From Geodermatophilus africanus (GTDB lineage Bacteria; Actinomycetota; Actinomycetes; Mycobacteriales; Geodermatophilaceae): a stretch of DNA of 64,000 bases. Shown piece after piece: positions 28,955 to 36,766 of this stretch. The first letter of the stretch is position 1, and each line of letters begins with the position of its first letter. Made by a program: the position numbers and the translations under genes. The notes beneath the pieces are model-generated. The model was not told where the DNA came from, searched no databases, and saw only the letters and a program-made list of their open reading frames with translations. Location: contig NZ_FNOT01000017.1 of NCBI RefSeq assembly GCF_900107105.1, forward strand, positions 1 to 64,000, given 5' to 3'.

Positions 28955-30095
28955 CCACCGTCCGCCGCAGGCCGGCCGCCACCACGGGGACGACGGCCAC
29001 GACGAGCACCGCCACCGCCACGACGCCGCCCAGCGCCCACGCCGCGAACACCAGCAGCCCGGCCAGCTCGATGCCCAGACCCGCGACCGAGGTGACCGTG
29101 GCCCGCCGGCCGCTGTCGATCCGCTCCTGCAGCCGGGCCTCGGCGACCACGAGCACCGCCAGGTACAGCGCGTAGGCGACGGCCACCACCGCCAGCGCCC
29201 CCGGCCCCGGCACCACGGCCGCCGCCCCGAGCAGCACGCCGGCGAGGAGCAGCAGGACGGGCAGCGCGCGGTCGGGCAGCCGGTCGGCCCGGCCGCCCAG
29301 CGCGGCGCCGAGCGCCCCGGCCAGCGTGATGCCCAGGACTGCGGCCGGGACGACGGCCGTCGGCACCCCGCGGTCGCCGGCGAGCACCGGGAAGTACTCC
29401 TCCACCGCGTCCAGCCCGCCGACCAGCGCGGCCGCGAGCACGGCGAGGCGCAGCGCGGGCACCCGGGCGACCTCGGCCACGCCGCTGCGCAGGGTGCCGA
29501 GCAGCGACTCGCCGTCGGGCTCCCGCGGTGGCTCCGGGAACCGCAGGGCGAGCGCGGCCCAGACCAGGCAGATCGCCGCGCTGGCCCAGCCGACCAGCGG
29601 GTAGCCGCCGAGGGCGTACAGCAGGCTGGCCGCGGCCGCCGTCGGCACCTGGACGAGCAGTTCGGCGGAGGTCATCCAGCCGTTGACCCGCGCGAACCAG
29701 GCCTCGGCGCCGACCTCGGCCAGCCCGTCGTAGACCAGCGCCTCCACCGTGCCGGAGACCAGCGCGCTGGCGACACCCCAGACCGCGAAACCGGCGGCGA
29801 ACCCCCAGAACCCGGGCGCGAGCGTCCACACGACGAAGGCGATCGCCTCCAGGACGCCGCCCAGGACCAGCGCGCCCCGGCGGGACCACCGGTCGGCCAG
29901 CGCCCCGGCCGGGACCTCGGTGACCAGCCCGGTGACCGACCAGGCGGCGAACAGCAGCGACAGCTCGGCGGCCGAGACGCCGGTGTCGAGGAACAGCAGC
30001 GCGTAGAGCGGGTAGAGCGGCACCAGCTCGGACAGCGCGGTCCAGCCCACCGCCAGGCGGGCGAGCGACCGGGCGGCGGGCGGCAGGGGCGTCAC
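28947..30095 (-). CDS. Major facilitator superfamily transporter
   Basis: The 382-residue protein is predicted to span the membrane about 12 times. The loop 2-3 motif of MFS drug-type transporters is seen as EVPAGALADRWSRRGALVLGG. The later loop has GGRADRLPDRALPVLL, the second-half copy of that motif. The substrate cannot be told. It starts with GTG at 30095. It converges with the YczE-like gene, with an 8-base overlap of the 3' ends. Confidence 0.88.
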   Translation of the reverse strand: MTPLPPAARSLARLAVGWTALSELVPLYPLYALLFLDTGVSAAELSLLFAAWSVTGLVTEVPAGALADRWSRRGALVLGGVLEAIAFVVWTLAPGFWGFAAGFAVWGVASALVSGTVEALVYDGLAEVGAEAWFARVNGWMTSAELLVQVPTAAAASLLYALGGYPLVGWASAAICLVWAALALRFPEPPREPDGESLLGTLRSGVAEVARVPALRLAVLAAALVGGLDAVEEYFPVLAGDRGVPTAVVPAAVLGITLAGALGAALGGRADRLPDRALPVLLLLAGVLLGAAAVVPGPGALAVVAVAYALYLAVLVVAEARLQERIDSGRRATVTSVAGLGIELAGLLVFAAWALGGVVAVAVLVVAVVPVVAAGLRRTVVS

Positions 30096-30188
30096 GGCCG
30101 GGCGTCAACGGAACGGCACGGCGCGGACCGTAGCGCGGGTCACCCCGGCTCGCAGCCGGATTACCGGCCCCGCTGGGCTAGGCTCGTC

Positions 30189-30349
30189 GGTCGAGAAGGG
30201 GAGTAGCCCCCCGTCCGCTGGTCGACACGCTGGCGCCCCCGGGCGCCCGGTCAGCGGGCCCACGCTCGGCCGTGGGTGGGCGAGACCTTCGACCGCAGCA
30301 GCCATCGCCGCGCTGCCGGTCGGAGGCTGCCCGCATCCGTCCGGCAGCG
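30189..30349 (+). promoter_or_regulatory. Probable yybP-ykoY (manganese) riboswitch with expression-platform hairpin
   Basis: Upstream of a GDT1-type exporter, GGTCGAGAAGG (30189-30199) pairs with CCTTCGACC (30286-30294) through one bulged G, closing a roughly 105-base domain that begins GGGGAGTAGC and ends GGGCGAGACC. Those are the conserved 5' and 3' L1/L3-side strands of Mn-sensing yybP-ykoY RNAs. A 9-bp hairpin, CGCTGCCGG/CCGGCAGCG (30311-30349), follows and ends 22 bases before the GTG, consistent with an expression platform. The combination of motif, closing stem and downstream gene makes the call strong; a covariance search would settle it. Confidence 0.8.
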
Positions 30350-30371
30350 CCCTGACGGAAGTGAGAACCCC

Positions 30372-30971
30372 GTGTCCCTGACGGTCGTGCTGACCGCCTT
30401 CGTGCTCGTCCTGCCGGTCGAGCTGCCGGACAAGACGCTGTTCGCCAGCCTGGTCCTGGCCACCCGCTTCCCGCCGCTGCCGGTGTTCGTCGGCGTCGGA
30501 GCGGCGTTCGGGCTGCAGGTCGCCATCGCGGTGACCGCGGGCTCCCTGCTGTCCCTGCTGCCCGAGGCGCTGGTCAGCGGGGTGGTCGCCGTGCTCTTCC
30601 TGGTCGGCGCCGTCCTGCTGTGGCGCAGCGCGGCGGAGGGCCCGGAGGACGCCGAGGACGTGGCGGCCGACCGCGAGGGGACGTCGTTCCTCCGGGTCGC
30701 CGCCATCTCGTTCGGCGTCCTGTTCGCCGCCGAGTGGGGCGACCTGTCCCAGCTGGCCACCGCCGGCCTGGCCGCCCGCCTGGACGACCCGATCTCCGTC
30801 TTCGCCGGCGCCTGGGCCGCGCTGCTGACCGTGTCGGGCCTGGCCGTCTTCCTCGGCAAGAAGCTGGCCGACCGGCTGCCGGTGGCGATGATCCGCCGGG
30901 TGGCCGCGGTGCTCTTCCTCGTCTTCGCCGTCGTCGCGGCGGTGGAGACGGTGCGCACGCTCGCCGGCTGA
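30372..30971 (+). CDS. TMEM165/GDT1-family cation (Mn) exporter
   Basis: The 199-residue membrane protein has two homologous halves, each starting with an acidic motif: ELPDKT near residue 15 and EWGDLSQ near residue 120 (the family's E-x-G-D-K/R-T/S). GDT1 proteins move Mn or Ca across membranes, and bacterial members export Mn. The GTG at 30372 starts the protein just before the first helix; GGAAG lies upstream. The preceding manganese-riboswitch-like leader fits Mn-induced expression. Confidence 0.9.
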   Translation: MSLTVVLTAFVLVLPVELPDKTLFASLVLATRFPPLPVFVGVGAAFGLQVAIAVTAGSLLSLLPEALVSGVVAVLFLVGAVLLWRSAAEGPEDAEDVAADREGTSFLRVAAISFGVLFAAEWGDLSQLATAGLAARLDDPISVFAGAWAALLTVSGLAVFLGKKLADRLPVAMIRRVAAVLFLVFAVVAAVETVRTLAG

Positions 30972-31075
30972 GAGGAACCCCCGGCCCCGTCCAGGGACCC
31001 GCCCCGAGCTCGCGAAGGGTGGGGAGGACGGTCCTGCTGCCTGCGGGGGGCCCGAAGCCTCTCCATCCCGGTGGA
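30972..31075. repeat. Family-A intergenic repeat (degenerate)
   Basis: After the exporter stop come CCGGCCCCGTCCAGGGACCC, CCCCGAGCTCGCGAAGGGTG and GGGAGGACGGTCCTGCTG, matching the family-A layout of GGCCCCGTCC ... CGAGC-GCGA-GGGTG ... GGACGG-TCC. The last part diverges. It separates the exporter from the next small gene. Confidence 0.55.
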
Positions 31076-31124
31076 GCAGGGACCTAACCTGGCTCCGCAC
31101 GGGGGAGGGACCGAGGAGGTCGCC

Positions 31125-31505
31125 GTGCCACTCATCCCCGACCTGCCGTGGACCGCCGAGGACGTCGGCGACGGCCCGGGCATCGTCATGGTCACCCACC
31201 TGCACCTGCGCCGGTTCCGCGACGTCCCGGCGTTCCTGCGCGACTCACTGGCCATCCGATCCCAGACGATGGCCGCCCCGGGCGCGCGGTCGCTGTACCT
31301 GCGGGCCCAGCCGCTGGCCCGGCACTTCACCACCGTGTCGTGGTGGGACGACCAGGCCGTCGTCGTCGCGTTCGTCCGCACCGACCCGCACCGCGCGGCG
31401 ATGCGCCGCTGGGGCCCTGAGATGCGGGAGTTCAGCAACCGGGCGTACCCCGGCACCGAGGGCGTCGTCCCCACGCTGAAGACGGCTGCTGCGCTGTCGG
31501 CGTAA
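31125..31505 (+). CDS. Uncharacterised small protein, possible dimeric alpha/beta-barrel (ABM-like) fold
   Basis: The 126-residue protein has alternating strand-helix segments (IVMVTHLHLRRFRDVPAFLR, FTTVSWWDDQAVVVAFVRTD, MRRWGPEMREFSNRAYPG), resembling the ferredoxin-like dimeric barrel of antibiotic-biosynthesis-monooxygenase or DUF3291-type proteins. No catalytic residues can be named, and a function is not assigned. The GTG at 31125 is well supported: GAGGAGGT lies four bases upstream. It is 42 bp ahead of the ABC exporter genes but the link may be incidental. Confidence 0.6.
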   Translation: MPLIPDLPWTAEDVGDGPGIVMVTHLHLRRFRDVPAFLRDSLAIRSQTMAAPGARSLYLRAQPLARHFTTVSWWDDQAVVVAFVRTDPHRAAMRRWGPEMREFSNRAYPGTEGVVPTLKTAAALSA

Positions 31506-31547
31506 CGCGCACGGCCCCGACCCGTCCCGGTGGCAGCATGGCCACCG

Positions 31548-32510
31548 ATGGATGCGGCCGTGCAGGTGACCGACCTCGTCAAGCGTTACCCCGGCCGGCC
31601 GGTCAACGCCGTCGACGGGATCTCCTTCACCGTGGAGAGCGGCGAGGTCTTCGGCCTGCTCGGCCCCAACGGCGCGGGCAAGACCACGACGATCGGCGTC
31701 CTCACCACCCGGGTGCTGCCCACCTCGGGCACCGCCAGCGTCGCCGGAGTCGACGTCGCCGCCGACCCGGTCACCGCACGCAGCCGGCTGTCGGTGGTGC
31801 CGCAGCGGTCCAACCTGGACCGCGCGCTCACCGCCCGGCAGAACCTGGTCTTCCACGCCGCCTACCACGGCGTCGGCCGGGCCGAGCGCAACCGGCGGGC
31901 CGACGCGCTGCTCGAGCAACTGGGTCTGGGCGGGCGCGGCGGCGACAAGGTCGACGACTACTCCGGCGGGATGGCGCAGCGGCTGCTCATCGCCCGCGCG
32001 CTCATGCACGCACCGCAGGTGATCTTCCTCGACGAGCCGAGCACCGGGCTGGACCCCCAGGCCCGGCTGTTCGTGTGGGACCGGGTGCGGGAGCTCCGGG
32101 CCGGCGGGGTCACCGTCGTCCTCACCACGCACGACATGGACGAGGCGGCCGCGCTGTCCGACCGGGTCGGGATCATGGACCACGGCCGGCTGCTCGCCCT
32201 CGACACACCCGGCGCGCTCACCCGGTCGCTGCCGGGCAGCGCGACGCTCGACATCGACGTGGCGCGCGCGCCCGAGGACACCGACGACGCCGTGCTGGCG
32301 GCCCTCGCCCCGCTGGCCGAGCGCGTCGAGCCGGTCGCCGACGGCTCGACGCTGCGCGCCCGGCTCTACCTCTCCGGGGACGCCGCGGCGCTGGTGGGGC
32401 CGGTGTCGGAGGCGCTCGGTGCGCGGCGCGCCCGGCTGACCGGCGTGCGCATCGGCGAGCCGAGCCTCGAGGACGTCTTCCTCTCCCTCACCGGGCGGGA
32501 GCTGCGATGA
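31548..32510 (+). CDS. ABC exporter ATP-binding subunit (DrrA-like)
   Basis: The 320-residue protein has a full ABC cassette: Walker A GPNGAGKTT near residue 40, Q-loop VPQRSNLD, signature YSGGMAQRLLIARAL, Walker B VIFLDEPSTGLDP and the H-loop TTHDM. The C-terminal 80 residues form the DrrA-type regulatory extension ending in SLEDVFLSLTGREL. It powers the permease that follows, probably exporting a drug or lipid-like compound. Its TGA overlaps the permease ATG. No clear ribosome site precedes the ATG, so translation may be leaderless. Confidence 0.93.
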   Translation: MDAAVQVTDLVKRYPGRPVNAVDGISFTVESGEVFGLLGPNGAGKTTTIGVLTTRVLPTSGTASVAGVDVAADPVTARSRLSVVPQRSNLDRALTARQNLVFHAAYHGVGRAERNRRADALLEQLGLGGRGGDKVDDYSGGMAQRLLIARALMHAPQVIFLDEPSTGLDPQARLFVWDRVRELRAGGVTVVLTTHDMDEAAALSDRVGIMDHGRLLALDTPGALTRSLPGSATLDIDVARAPEDTDDAVLAALAPLAERVEPVADGSTLRARLYLSGDAAALVGPVSEALGARRARLTGVRIGEPSLEDVFLSLTGRELR

Positions 32511-32553
32511 GCACGGACACACTCAGGACGGGAGCTGCGATGAGCACGGACAC
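32497..32553 (+). repeat. 33-bp tandem duplication carrying a ribosome site and start codon
   Basis: The 24-base segment at 32497-32520 recurs exactly at 32530-32553 (33-bp period, 11 codons). Each copy contains GGGAGCTGCGATGAGCACGG, that is, a ribosome site, an ATG and the codons MSTDT. The permease therefore has two equivalent starts in frame, at 32507 and 32540. Confidence 0.9.
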
Positions 32554-33373
32554 GGCCGCACCGGGGCTGGTCGTCGAGGTCGGCGCCCCCGCACCGGGAC
32601 GGCCGGACGTCGGCCGTGCGTTCCGGGCGCTGCTGTGGCGCGACGTCTTCGTCACCGGCCGCGAGCTGGTGCCCTTCCTGCTGCAGGTCGTGCTGCAGCC
32701 GGTGTTCCTGCTGTTCGTCTTCGGCAAGGTGCTCGTCGAGCTCGGCTTCGCCACCAGCCAGTACTCCGACGTGCTGCTGCCCGGCGTCATCGCGTTGACC
32801 GCCTGCCTCACCGCGCTGCAGAACACCGCTTTCCCGCTGGTCATCGACTTCTCCTTCACCAAGGAGATCGAGGACCGGCTGCTCGCGCCGCTGCCCACCG
32901 ACCTGGTCGCCGTCGAGAAGATCGTGTTCTCGCTGCTGCGGGCGCTGGTCGCCGCGGCGGTGATGTTCCCGATCAGCTGGTGGGTGCTCGGCGCGCTGCC
33001 GGTGCAGTGGGGCGACCTGCCGGTGCTCGCCGCCTTCCTCGTCCTGGGCTCGCTGGTCGGCGCGGTGATGGGCATGACGCTCGGGACCCTGGTGAAGCCC
33101 AACCGGATCAACGTCGTCTTCGCCGTCGTCCTGACACCGCTGCTGTTCACCGGGTCCACCCAGTTCCCGTGGCAGTCGCTGGACACGCTGCGCTGGTTCC
33201 AGGTGGTCTGCGCGCTCAACCCGCTGACCTACGTCAGCGAGGCACTGCGCGCCCAGATGGCGCCGGCCGTGCCGCACCTGCCGCTGTGGCTGTGCGCGCT
33301 GGCGCTGGCCGGCTTCCTCGTCGTGTTCGGGGTGACGAGCCTCCTCGGCTTCCGCCGCCGAGCGCTCGACTAG
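32507..33373 (+). CDS. ABC-2 type exporter permease (DrrB-like)
   Basis: The 288-residue protein (277 from the second start) has the six-helix ABC-2 layout with LLWRDVFVTGRELVPFLLQ before helix 1, IVFSLLRALVAAAVMFPISW in the middle and the family segment CALNPLTYVSEALRAQM near the C-terminus. It pairs with the preceding ATPase. The first ATG overlaps the ATPase stop (ATGA), while the second, 33 bases on, lies in a duplicated copy of the same ribosome site. Either or both may be used. Confidence 0.92.
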   Translation: MSTDTLRTGAAMSTDTAAPGLVVEVGAPAPGRPDVGRAFRALLWRDVFVTGRELVPFLLQVVLQPVFLLFVFGKVLVELGFATSQYSDVLLPGVIALTACLTALQNTAFPLVIDFSFTKEIEDRLLAPLPTDLVAVEKIVFSLLRALVAAAVMFPISWWVLGALPVQWGDLPVLAAFLVLGSLVGAVMGMTLGTLVKPNRINVVFAVVLTPLLFTGSTQFPWQSLDTLRWFQVVCALNPLTYVSEALRAQMAPAVPHLPLWLCALALAGFLVVFGVTSLLGFRRRALD

Positions 33374-33436
33374 AAGGAGGACCCCGTCCTCCCCACCCCT
33401 CGCAGGCTCGCGGCGGTGCCCTGGACGGGGCCGCCC
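33374..33436. repeat. Family-A intergenic repeat
   Basis: Starts directly after the permease stop: AAGGAGGACCCCGTCCTCCC, CCCTCGCAGGCTCGCGGCGG, CCTGGACGGGGCC. GGCCCCGTCC-like ends can pair with GGACGGGG, giving a stem-loop. It reaches to within about 16 bp of the next start codon. Confidence 0.7.
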
Positions 33437-33451
33437 TCTACGCTCCCGGCC

Positions 33452-33898
33452 GTGGAGTTCCGGACGACGGTCGTGCAGAGCGGGAAGACGGCGACGGGGC
33501 TACAGGTGCCCGACGACGTCGTCGCGGCCCTGGGTGGCGGCCGGCGGCCGCCGGTGACCGTGACCCTGGGCGGGTACGGCTACCGGACGACGATCGCGCC
33601 GATGGGCGGGGCGTTCTGGATCCCGCTGTCCGCTGAGCACCGCGAGGCCGCCGGCGTGCGGGCCGGCGAGGAGGTCGACGTCCGGGTGGAGCTGGACACC
33701 GCGCCGCGGGAGACCCCGTTGCCCGAGGACCTCGCCGCCGCGCTGGACGAGGACGCGCGGGCCTTCTTCGACGGCCTGGCCCCCTCGCACCGCAAGGAGT
33801 GGGTGCGCTGGGTCGTGGAGGCCAAGAAGCCCGAGACCCGCGCCGCCCGGATCGAGAAGACCGCCGAGGCGCTGAAGGCGGGCCGCAGGACGCGGTGA
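33452..33898 (+). CDS. YdeI/OmpD-associated family protein with DUF1905 domain
   Basis: The 148-residue protein has a DUF1905 beta-barrel-like N-terminal half (MEFRTTVVQSGKTATGLQVP; YGYRTTIAPMGGAFWIPLS; AGVRAGEEVDVRVELDT) and a C-terminal YdeI segment, SHRKEWVRWVVEAKKPETRA, with the conserved helix found in this family. It is cytosolic and of unknown function. GTG at 33452 starts in line with relatives. Confidence 0.85.
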   Translation: MEFRTTVVQSGKTATGLQVPDDVVAALGGGRRPPVTVTLGGYGYRTTIAPMGGAFWIPLSAEHREAAGVRAGEEVDVRVELDTAPRETPLPEDLAAALDEDARAFFDGLAPSHRKEWVRWVVEAKKPETRAARIEKTAEALKAGRRTR

Positions 33899-33965
33899 GA
33901 GCGGGCCCACGCCTCCCCACCCCTCGCAGGCTCGGGGCGGTGGGTGCCCTCGAGGGGGCCGAAGG
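33899..33965. repeat. Family-A intergenic repeat (short copy)
   Basis: CACGCCTCCCCACCCCTCGC, AGGCTCGGGGCGGTGGGTGC and CCTCGAGGGGGCCG match the central and right parts of family A. It lies between the convergent YdeI-like and haloalkane dehalogenase genes. Confidence 0.55.
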
Positions 33966-33991
33966 GACCGGCAGTGCGCCGGAGACGTCGC

Positions 33992-34897
33992 TCAGCGCAG
34001 GGTCGGGATCCACTCGGCCAGCGCCCGGCCGATCTCGTGCGGGGAGTCCTCCGGCACGAAGTGCGCGCCGGGCACGGTGACCTCGGTCAGTGCCCGCCAC
34101 TTGCGCACGAACGCGCGCGGCCGGCCGACCAGGATCGAGCCGGGGTCGGCGTTCAGGAACAGCTTGGGGACGTCGCTGGTGCGCAGCCACTGGCCGTAGC
34201 GGGCGACGACGTCGCGCACCTTGGGCGGCACGTTCTCGATCGGCAGCTGCCGCGGCCACTCCAGCGTGGGCCAGCGGTGCGCCGGGTCGGCGAAGGGCTC
34301 GCGGTAGCGGGCGTGCGCCTCCGGGCTCAGGCCGCGGGCCACCGACGCCGGCAGGATCCGCTCCACGAAGGCGTTCTTCTCCAGCACCGCGGCCTCGCCG
34401 TCCGGCCCGCGCATCGTGTGGAAGATCCCGCGGGCCGCGGCCGGCCAGTCCGCCCAGTTCAGCGGGACGACCAGCGCCTCGGTGAACGCCAGCCCGCGCA
34501 CCGCGCCGGGGTGGCGGTGCGCCCAGTCGAAGCCCAGCGCCGAGCCCCAGTCGTGCAGCACGAAGGTGACCCGCTCGGTCGCGCCGACCTCGTCGAGGAA
34601 CCGCTCGAGGAAGCCCGCGTGGGCCGAGAACGAGTAGGTGCCGCGGCCGGGGTCGGGCAGCTTGTCCGACTCCCCCATCCCGATCAGGTCCGGCGCCAGG
34701 CAGCGGCCGAGATGCTGCACGTGCGGGATGACGTTGCGCCACAGGTAGGACGACGTGGGGTTGCCGTGCAGGAAGACGATGGGGTCGCCCGCCCCGGCCT
34801 CGACGTAGGCCATGTGCAGGTTGCCGTCGGCCCGGCGGTCGACCCGGACGCGCTGGCGGGGGAACGGGTCGTCGGGCGAGACGTCGGCGGCGGCCAT
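33992..34897 (-). CDS. dhaA: Haloalkane dehalogenase (alpha/beta hydrolase)
   Basis: The 301-residue protein matches the DhaA/LinB group that hydrolyses carbon-halogen bonds to alcohols. Asn46 in LHGNPTSSYLWRNV and Trp117 should bind the halide. The nucleophile is Asp116 in VLHDWGSALGF, and the base is the His of VPGAHFVPEDSP near the C-terminus. Natural substrates are uncertain, because many actinobacterial members have no known physiological halide. ATG at 34897 is used. The DinB gene ends 12 bp upstream, so the two may be co-transcribed. Confidence 0.9.
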   Translation of the reverse strand: MAAADVSPDDPFPRQRVRVDRRADGNLHMAYVEAGAGDPIVFLHGNPTSSYLWRNVIPHVQHLGRCLAPDLIGMGESDKLPDPGRGTYSFSAHAGFLERFLDEVGATERVTFVLHDWGSALGFDWAHRHPGAVRGLAFTEALVVPLNWADWPAAARGIFHTMRGPDGEAAVLEKNAFVERILPASVARGLSPEAHARYREPFADPAHRWPTLEWPRQLPIENVPPKVRDVVARYGQWLRTSDVPKLFLNADPGSILVGRPRAFVRKWRALTEVTVPGAHFVPEDSPHEIGRALAEWIPTLR

Positions 34898-34908
34898 GCC
34901 TGCGATCC

Positions 34909-35520
34909 TCACCCATCCCCCGGCGCGGCACCGCTCGGGGGCGGGGTCCCGGCCGCCTGCCGGGCGGCGGCCTCGACCCGCTCCCGGAACGCCGCCCACT
35001 CCTCCGCCGTCCGCTCCGGCAGGTTGCTGTTGGCCGGGCTCATGCCGGCCGAACCGTCGATGAGCTCGCGCAGCACGTCGGCGTGCCCGGCGTGCCGGGC
35101 GACCTCCACGCCCAGGTGCACGAGGACCGTGTGCAGCGTCGGGTGCCGGCGCTCCGCCCGCCACCAGGGCACCTCCCCGACGGCGTCCAGCGGTAGCGCC
35201 CCGACCGTCGCGTCGGCGTGCGCGGCCGAGAACGCGTACAACTCGAGGACGTCGGCGCGGGACTCCCCGGGCGCCGCCCACATGTCGGCGTCCTGCTCGC
35301 CGCCGTCGTCCCACGGGTACCGGCGGCCCGACGGCCGGCCGAACACGTCGCCGAGGTAGCCCAGCTGCACGTACGCGACGTGCTTGACCAGACCGAGCAG
35401 GTTGGTGCCGGTGGGCGTCATCGGCCGCCGGACGTCGTACTCGCCGAGCCCGTCGAGCTTGGCCAGCAGGTCGGCCCGGCGGTCGCGCAGGTAGCCCAGC
35501 AGCGCACTCTTCTCGTCCAT
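34909..35520 (-). CDS. DinB-family (DUF664) protein
   Basis: The 203-residue protein has the four-helix DinB fold with a possible metal triad: His at LVKHVAYVQLGYLGDVFG, and the later HTLHTVLVHLGVEVARHAGHADVLREL, typical of DUF664 members. Such proteins include thiol-dependent (mycothiol/bacillithiol) transferases; the particular role here is unknown. It is divergent from a MerR-type regulator across 91 bp and is upstream of the dehalogenase gene. Confidence 0.85.
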   Translation of the reverse strand: MDEKSALLGYLRDRRADLLAKLDGLGEYDVRRPMTPTGTNLLGLVKHVAYVQLGYLGDVFGRPSGRRYPWDDGGEQDADMWAAPGESRADVLELYAFSAAHADATVGALPLDAVGEVPWWRAERRHPTLHTVLVHLGVEVARHAGHADVLRELIDGSAGMSPANSNLPERTAEEWAAFRERVEAAARQAAGTPPPSGAAPGDG

Positions 35521-35611
35521 GCGGGCACCCTGCCGCACCGGGGGGACAACGAGCTTGACCCCGACGCGACGTCAGGCCGTGCACTGGTCGGCGTCAGGGA
35601 GGAGGGACACC

Positions 35612-36367
35612 GTGAACGTGGGCGAGGTCGCGGCGCTGGCCGGGGTGACCGTGCGGACGCTGCACCACTACGACCGGATCGGGCTGCTGTCGCCGTCCGG
35701 CCGGACGGCCGCGGGATACCGGCGGTACGCGCCGGCGGACCTGGACCGGCTGCACCGGGTGCTGGTCTACCGGGAGCTCGGGTTCCCCCTCGAGGAGGTC
35801 GCGACCCTGCTCGACGACCCCGCCGCCGACCCGGTCGAGCACCTGCGCCGGCAACACCGGCTGCTGCTCGACCGGCTGGAGCGGACGCGGGCGATGGTCG
35901 CGGCCGTCGAGAAGGAGATGGAGGCGAGACAGATGGGGATCGCACTGACCCCGGAGGAGCGGTTCGAGGTCTTCGGAGAGCACGACCCGGCGCAGTACGA
36001 GGCCGAGGCCGAGGAGCGCTGGGGCGACACCGAGGCCTGGCGGCAGTCCCAGCAGCGCACCCGCGGCTACACCAAGGCGGACTGGGTCCGCATCAAGGCC
36101 GAGGGCGAGGACGTCGAGCGGCGCTTCGCCGAGGCGCTGCGGGCCGGCGTCCCGGCCGACTCGGAGCAGGCGATGGACGTCGCGGAGGAGCACCGGCAGC
36201 AGATCAGCCGCACCTTCTACGACTGCCCGCCCGGGATGCACGCCGGCCTGGGCCGGATGTACGTCGAGGACGAGCGGTTCACCGCCCACTACGAGCGGAT
36301 CGCGCCGGGCCTGGCGCAGTACGTGAGCACCGCCGTCCAGGCCAACGCCGCCCGCCAGGAGGGCTGA
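35612..36367 (+). CDS. MerR-family regulator with TipAS drug-binding domain
   Basis: The 251-residue protein has a MerR winged helix (VGEVAALAGVTVRTLHHYDRIGLLSPSGRTAAGYRRY), a coiled-coil region to about residue 110, and a C-terminal TipAS-like globin domain (LTPEERFEVFGEHDPAQYEAEAEERWG; FYDCPPGMHAGLGRMYVEDERF). TipA proteins bind thiopeptide-like drugs and activate transcription from stretched promoters. GTG at 35612 follows GGAGGAGGG. It is divergent from DinB and probably regulates that gene and itself. Confidence 0.9.
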   Translation: MNVGEVAALAGVTVRTLHHYDRIGLLSPSGRTAAGYRRYAPADLDRLHRVLVYRELGFPLEEVATLLDDPAADPVEHLRRQHRLLLDRLERTRAMVAAVEKEMEARQMGIALTPEERFEVFGEHDPAQYEAEAEERWGDTEAWRQSQQRTRGYTKADWVRIKAEGEDVERRFAEALRAGVPADSEQAMDVAEEHRQQISRTFYDCPPGMHAGLGRMYVEDERFTAHYERIAPGLAQYVSTAVQANAARQEG

Positions 36368-36420
36368 GGAAGGACCATCCTGCCCCCCGCCGGGGGGCCG
36401 CTCGTCCTCCCACCGTCCGC
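36368..36420. repeat. Partial family-A repeat
   Basis: GGAAGGACCATCCTGCCCCC, GCCGGGGGGCCGC and TCGTCCTCCCACC follow the MerR stop in the order seen in family A, though shortened. It abuts a family-C element. Confidence 0.5.
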
Positions 36421-36515
36421 GGCGATCAGCTGGGATCACGGCTGCGGGTCCTGGCTCACCACGCGAGGTGAGCCAGGACCCGCGGTGATCAGCTGAGCTG
36501 ATCGTCGCTCAGCTG
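36421..36515. repeat. Family-C repeat with strong hairpin
   Basis: GCGGGTCCTGGCTCACC (36444-36460) and GGTGAGCCAGGACCCGC (36467-36483) form a perfect 17-bp stem with a 6-base loop. It is followed by the palindrome GATCAGCTGAGCTGATC (36487-36503). The same combination occurs at 61278-61363. It may act as a terminator after the MerR gene. Confidence 0.8.
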
Positions 36516-36568
36516 CGCGGGGACTGGGCGTAGCCGTGCGAGAAGACGCCACCGGGGTCGACGGCCGG

Positions 36569-36760
36569 TGCTGGGCACGCCGTCGCTCACGCTGGGCGCC
36601 TACGACGAGCTGCTCGGCCGGATCGCCGAGCGCAGCGGGGACCGGGCCGCGGCGCGGCGGTGGTGGCAGGCCGCCCGGCGGCAGGGCCGGCAGGTCGGGT
36701 CGCCGCACCAGGTGGCGCTGGCCGAGGCCCCCCTGGCGCTGGTGCCCGGGGCGCCGACGG
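36569..36760 (+). pseudogene. Remnant of a helical-repeat (regulator-like) protein C-terminus
   Basis: The plus strand reads GTPSLTLGAYDELLGRIAER, SGDRAAARRWWQAARRQGRQ, then VGSPHQVALAEAPLAL before losing sense. This resembles the last TPR-like helices of large LuxR/ATPase-type regulators or similar proteins. Nothing related lies upstream, where repeat C intervenes. I read it as a truncated leftover rather than a working gene. Confidence 0.4.
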
Positions 36761-36766
36761 CTCCGG

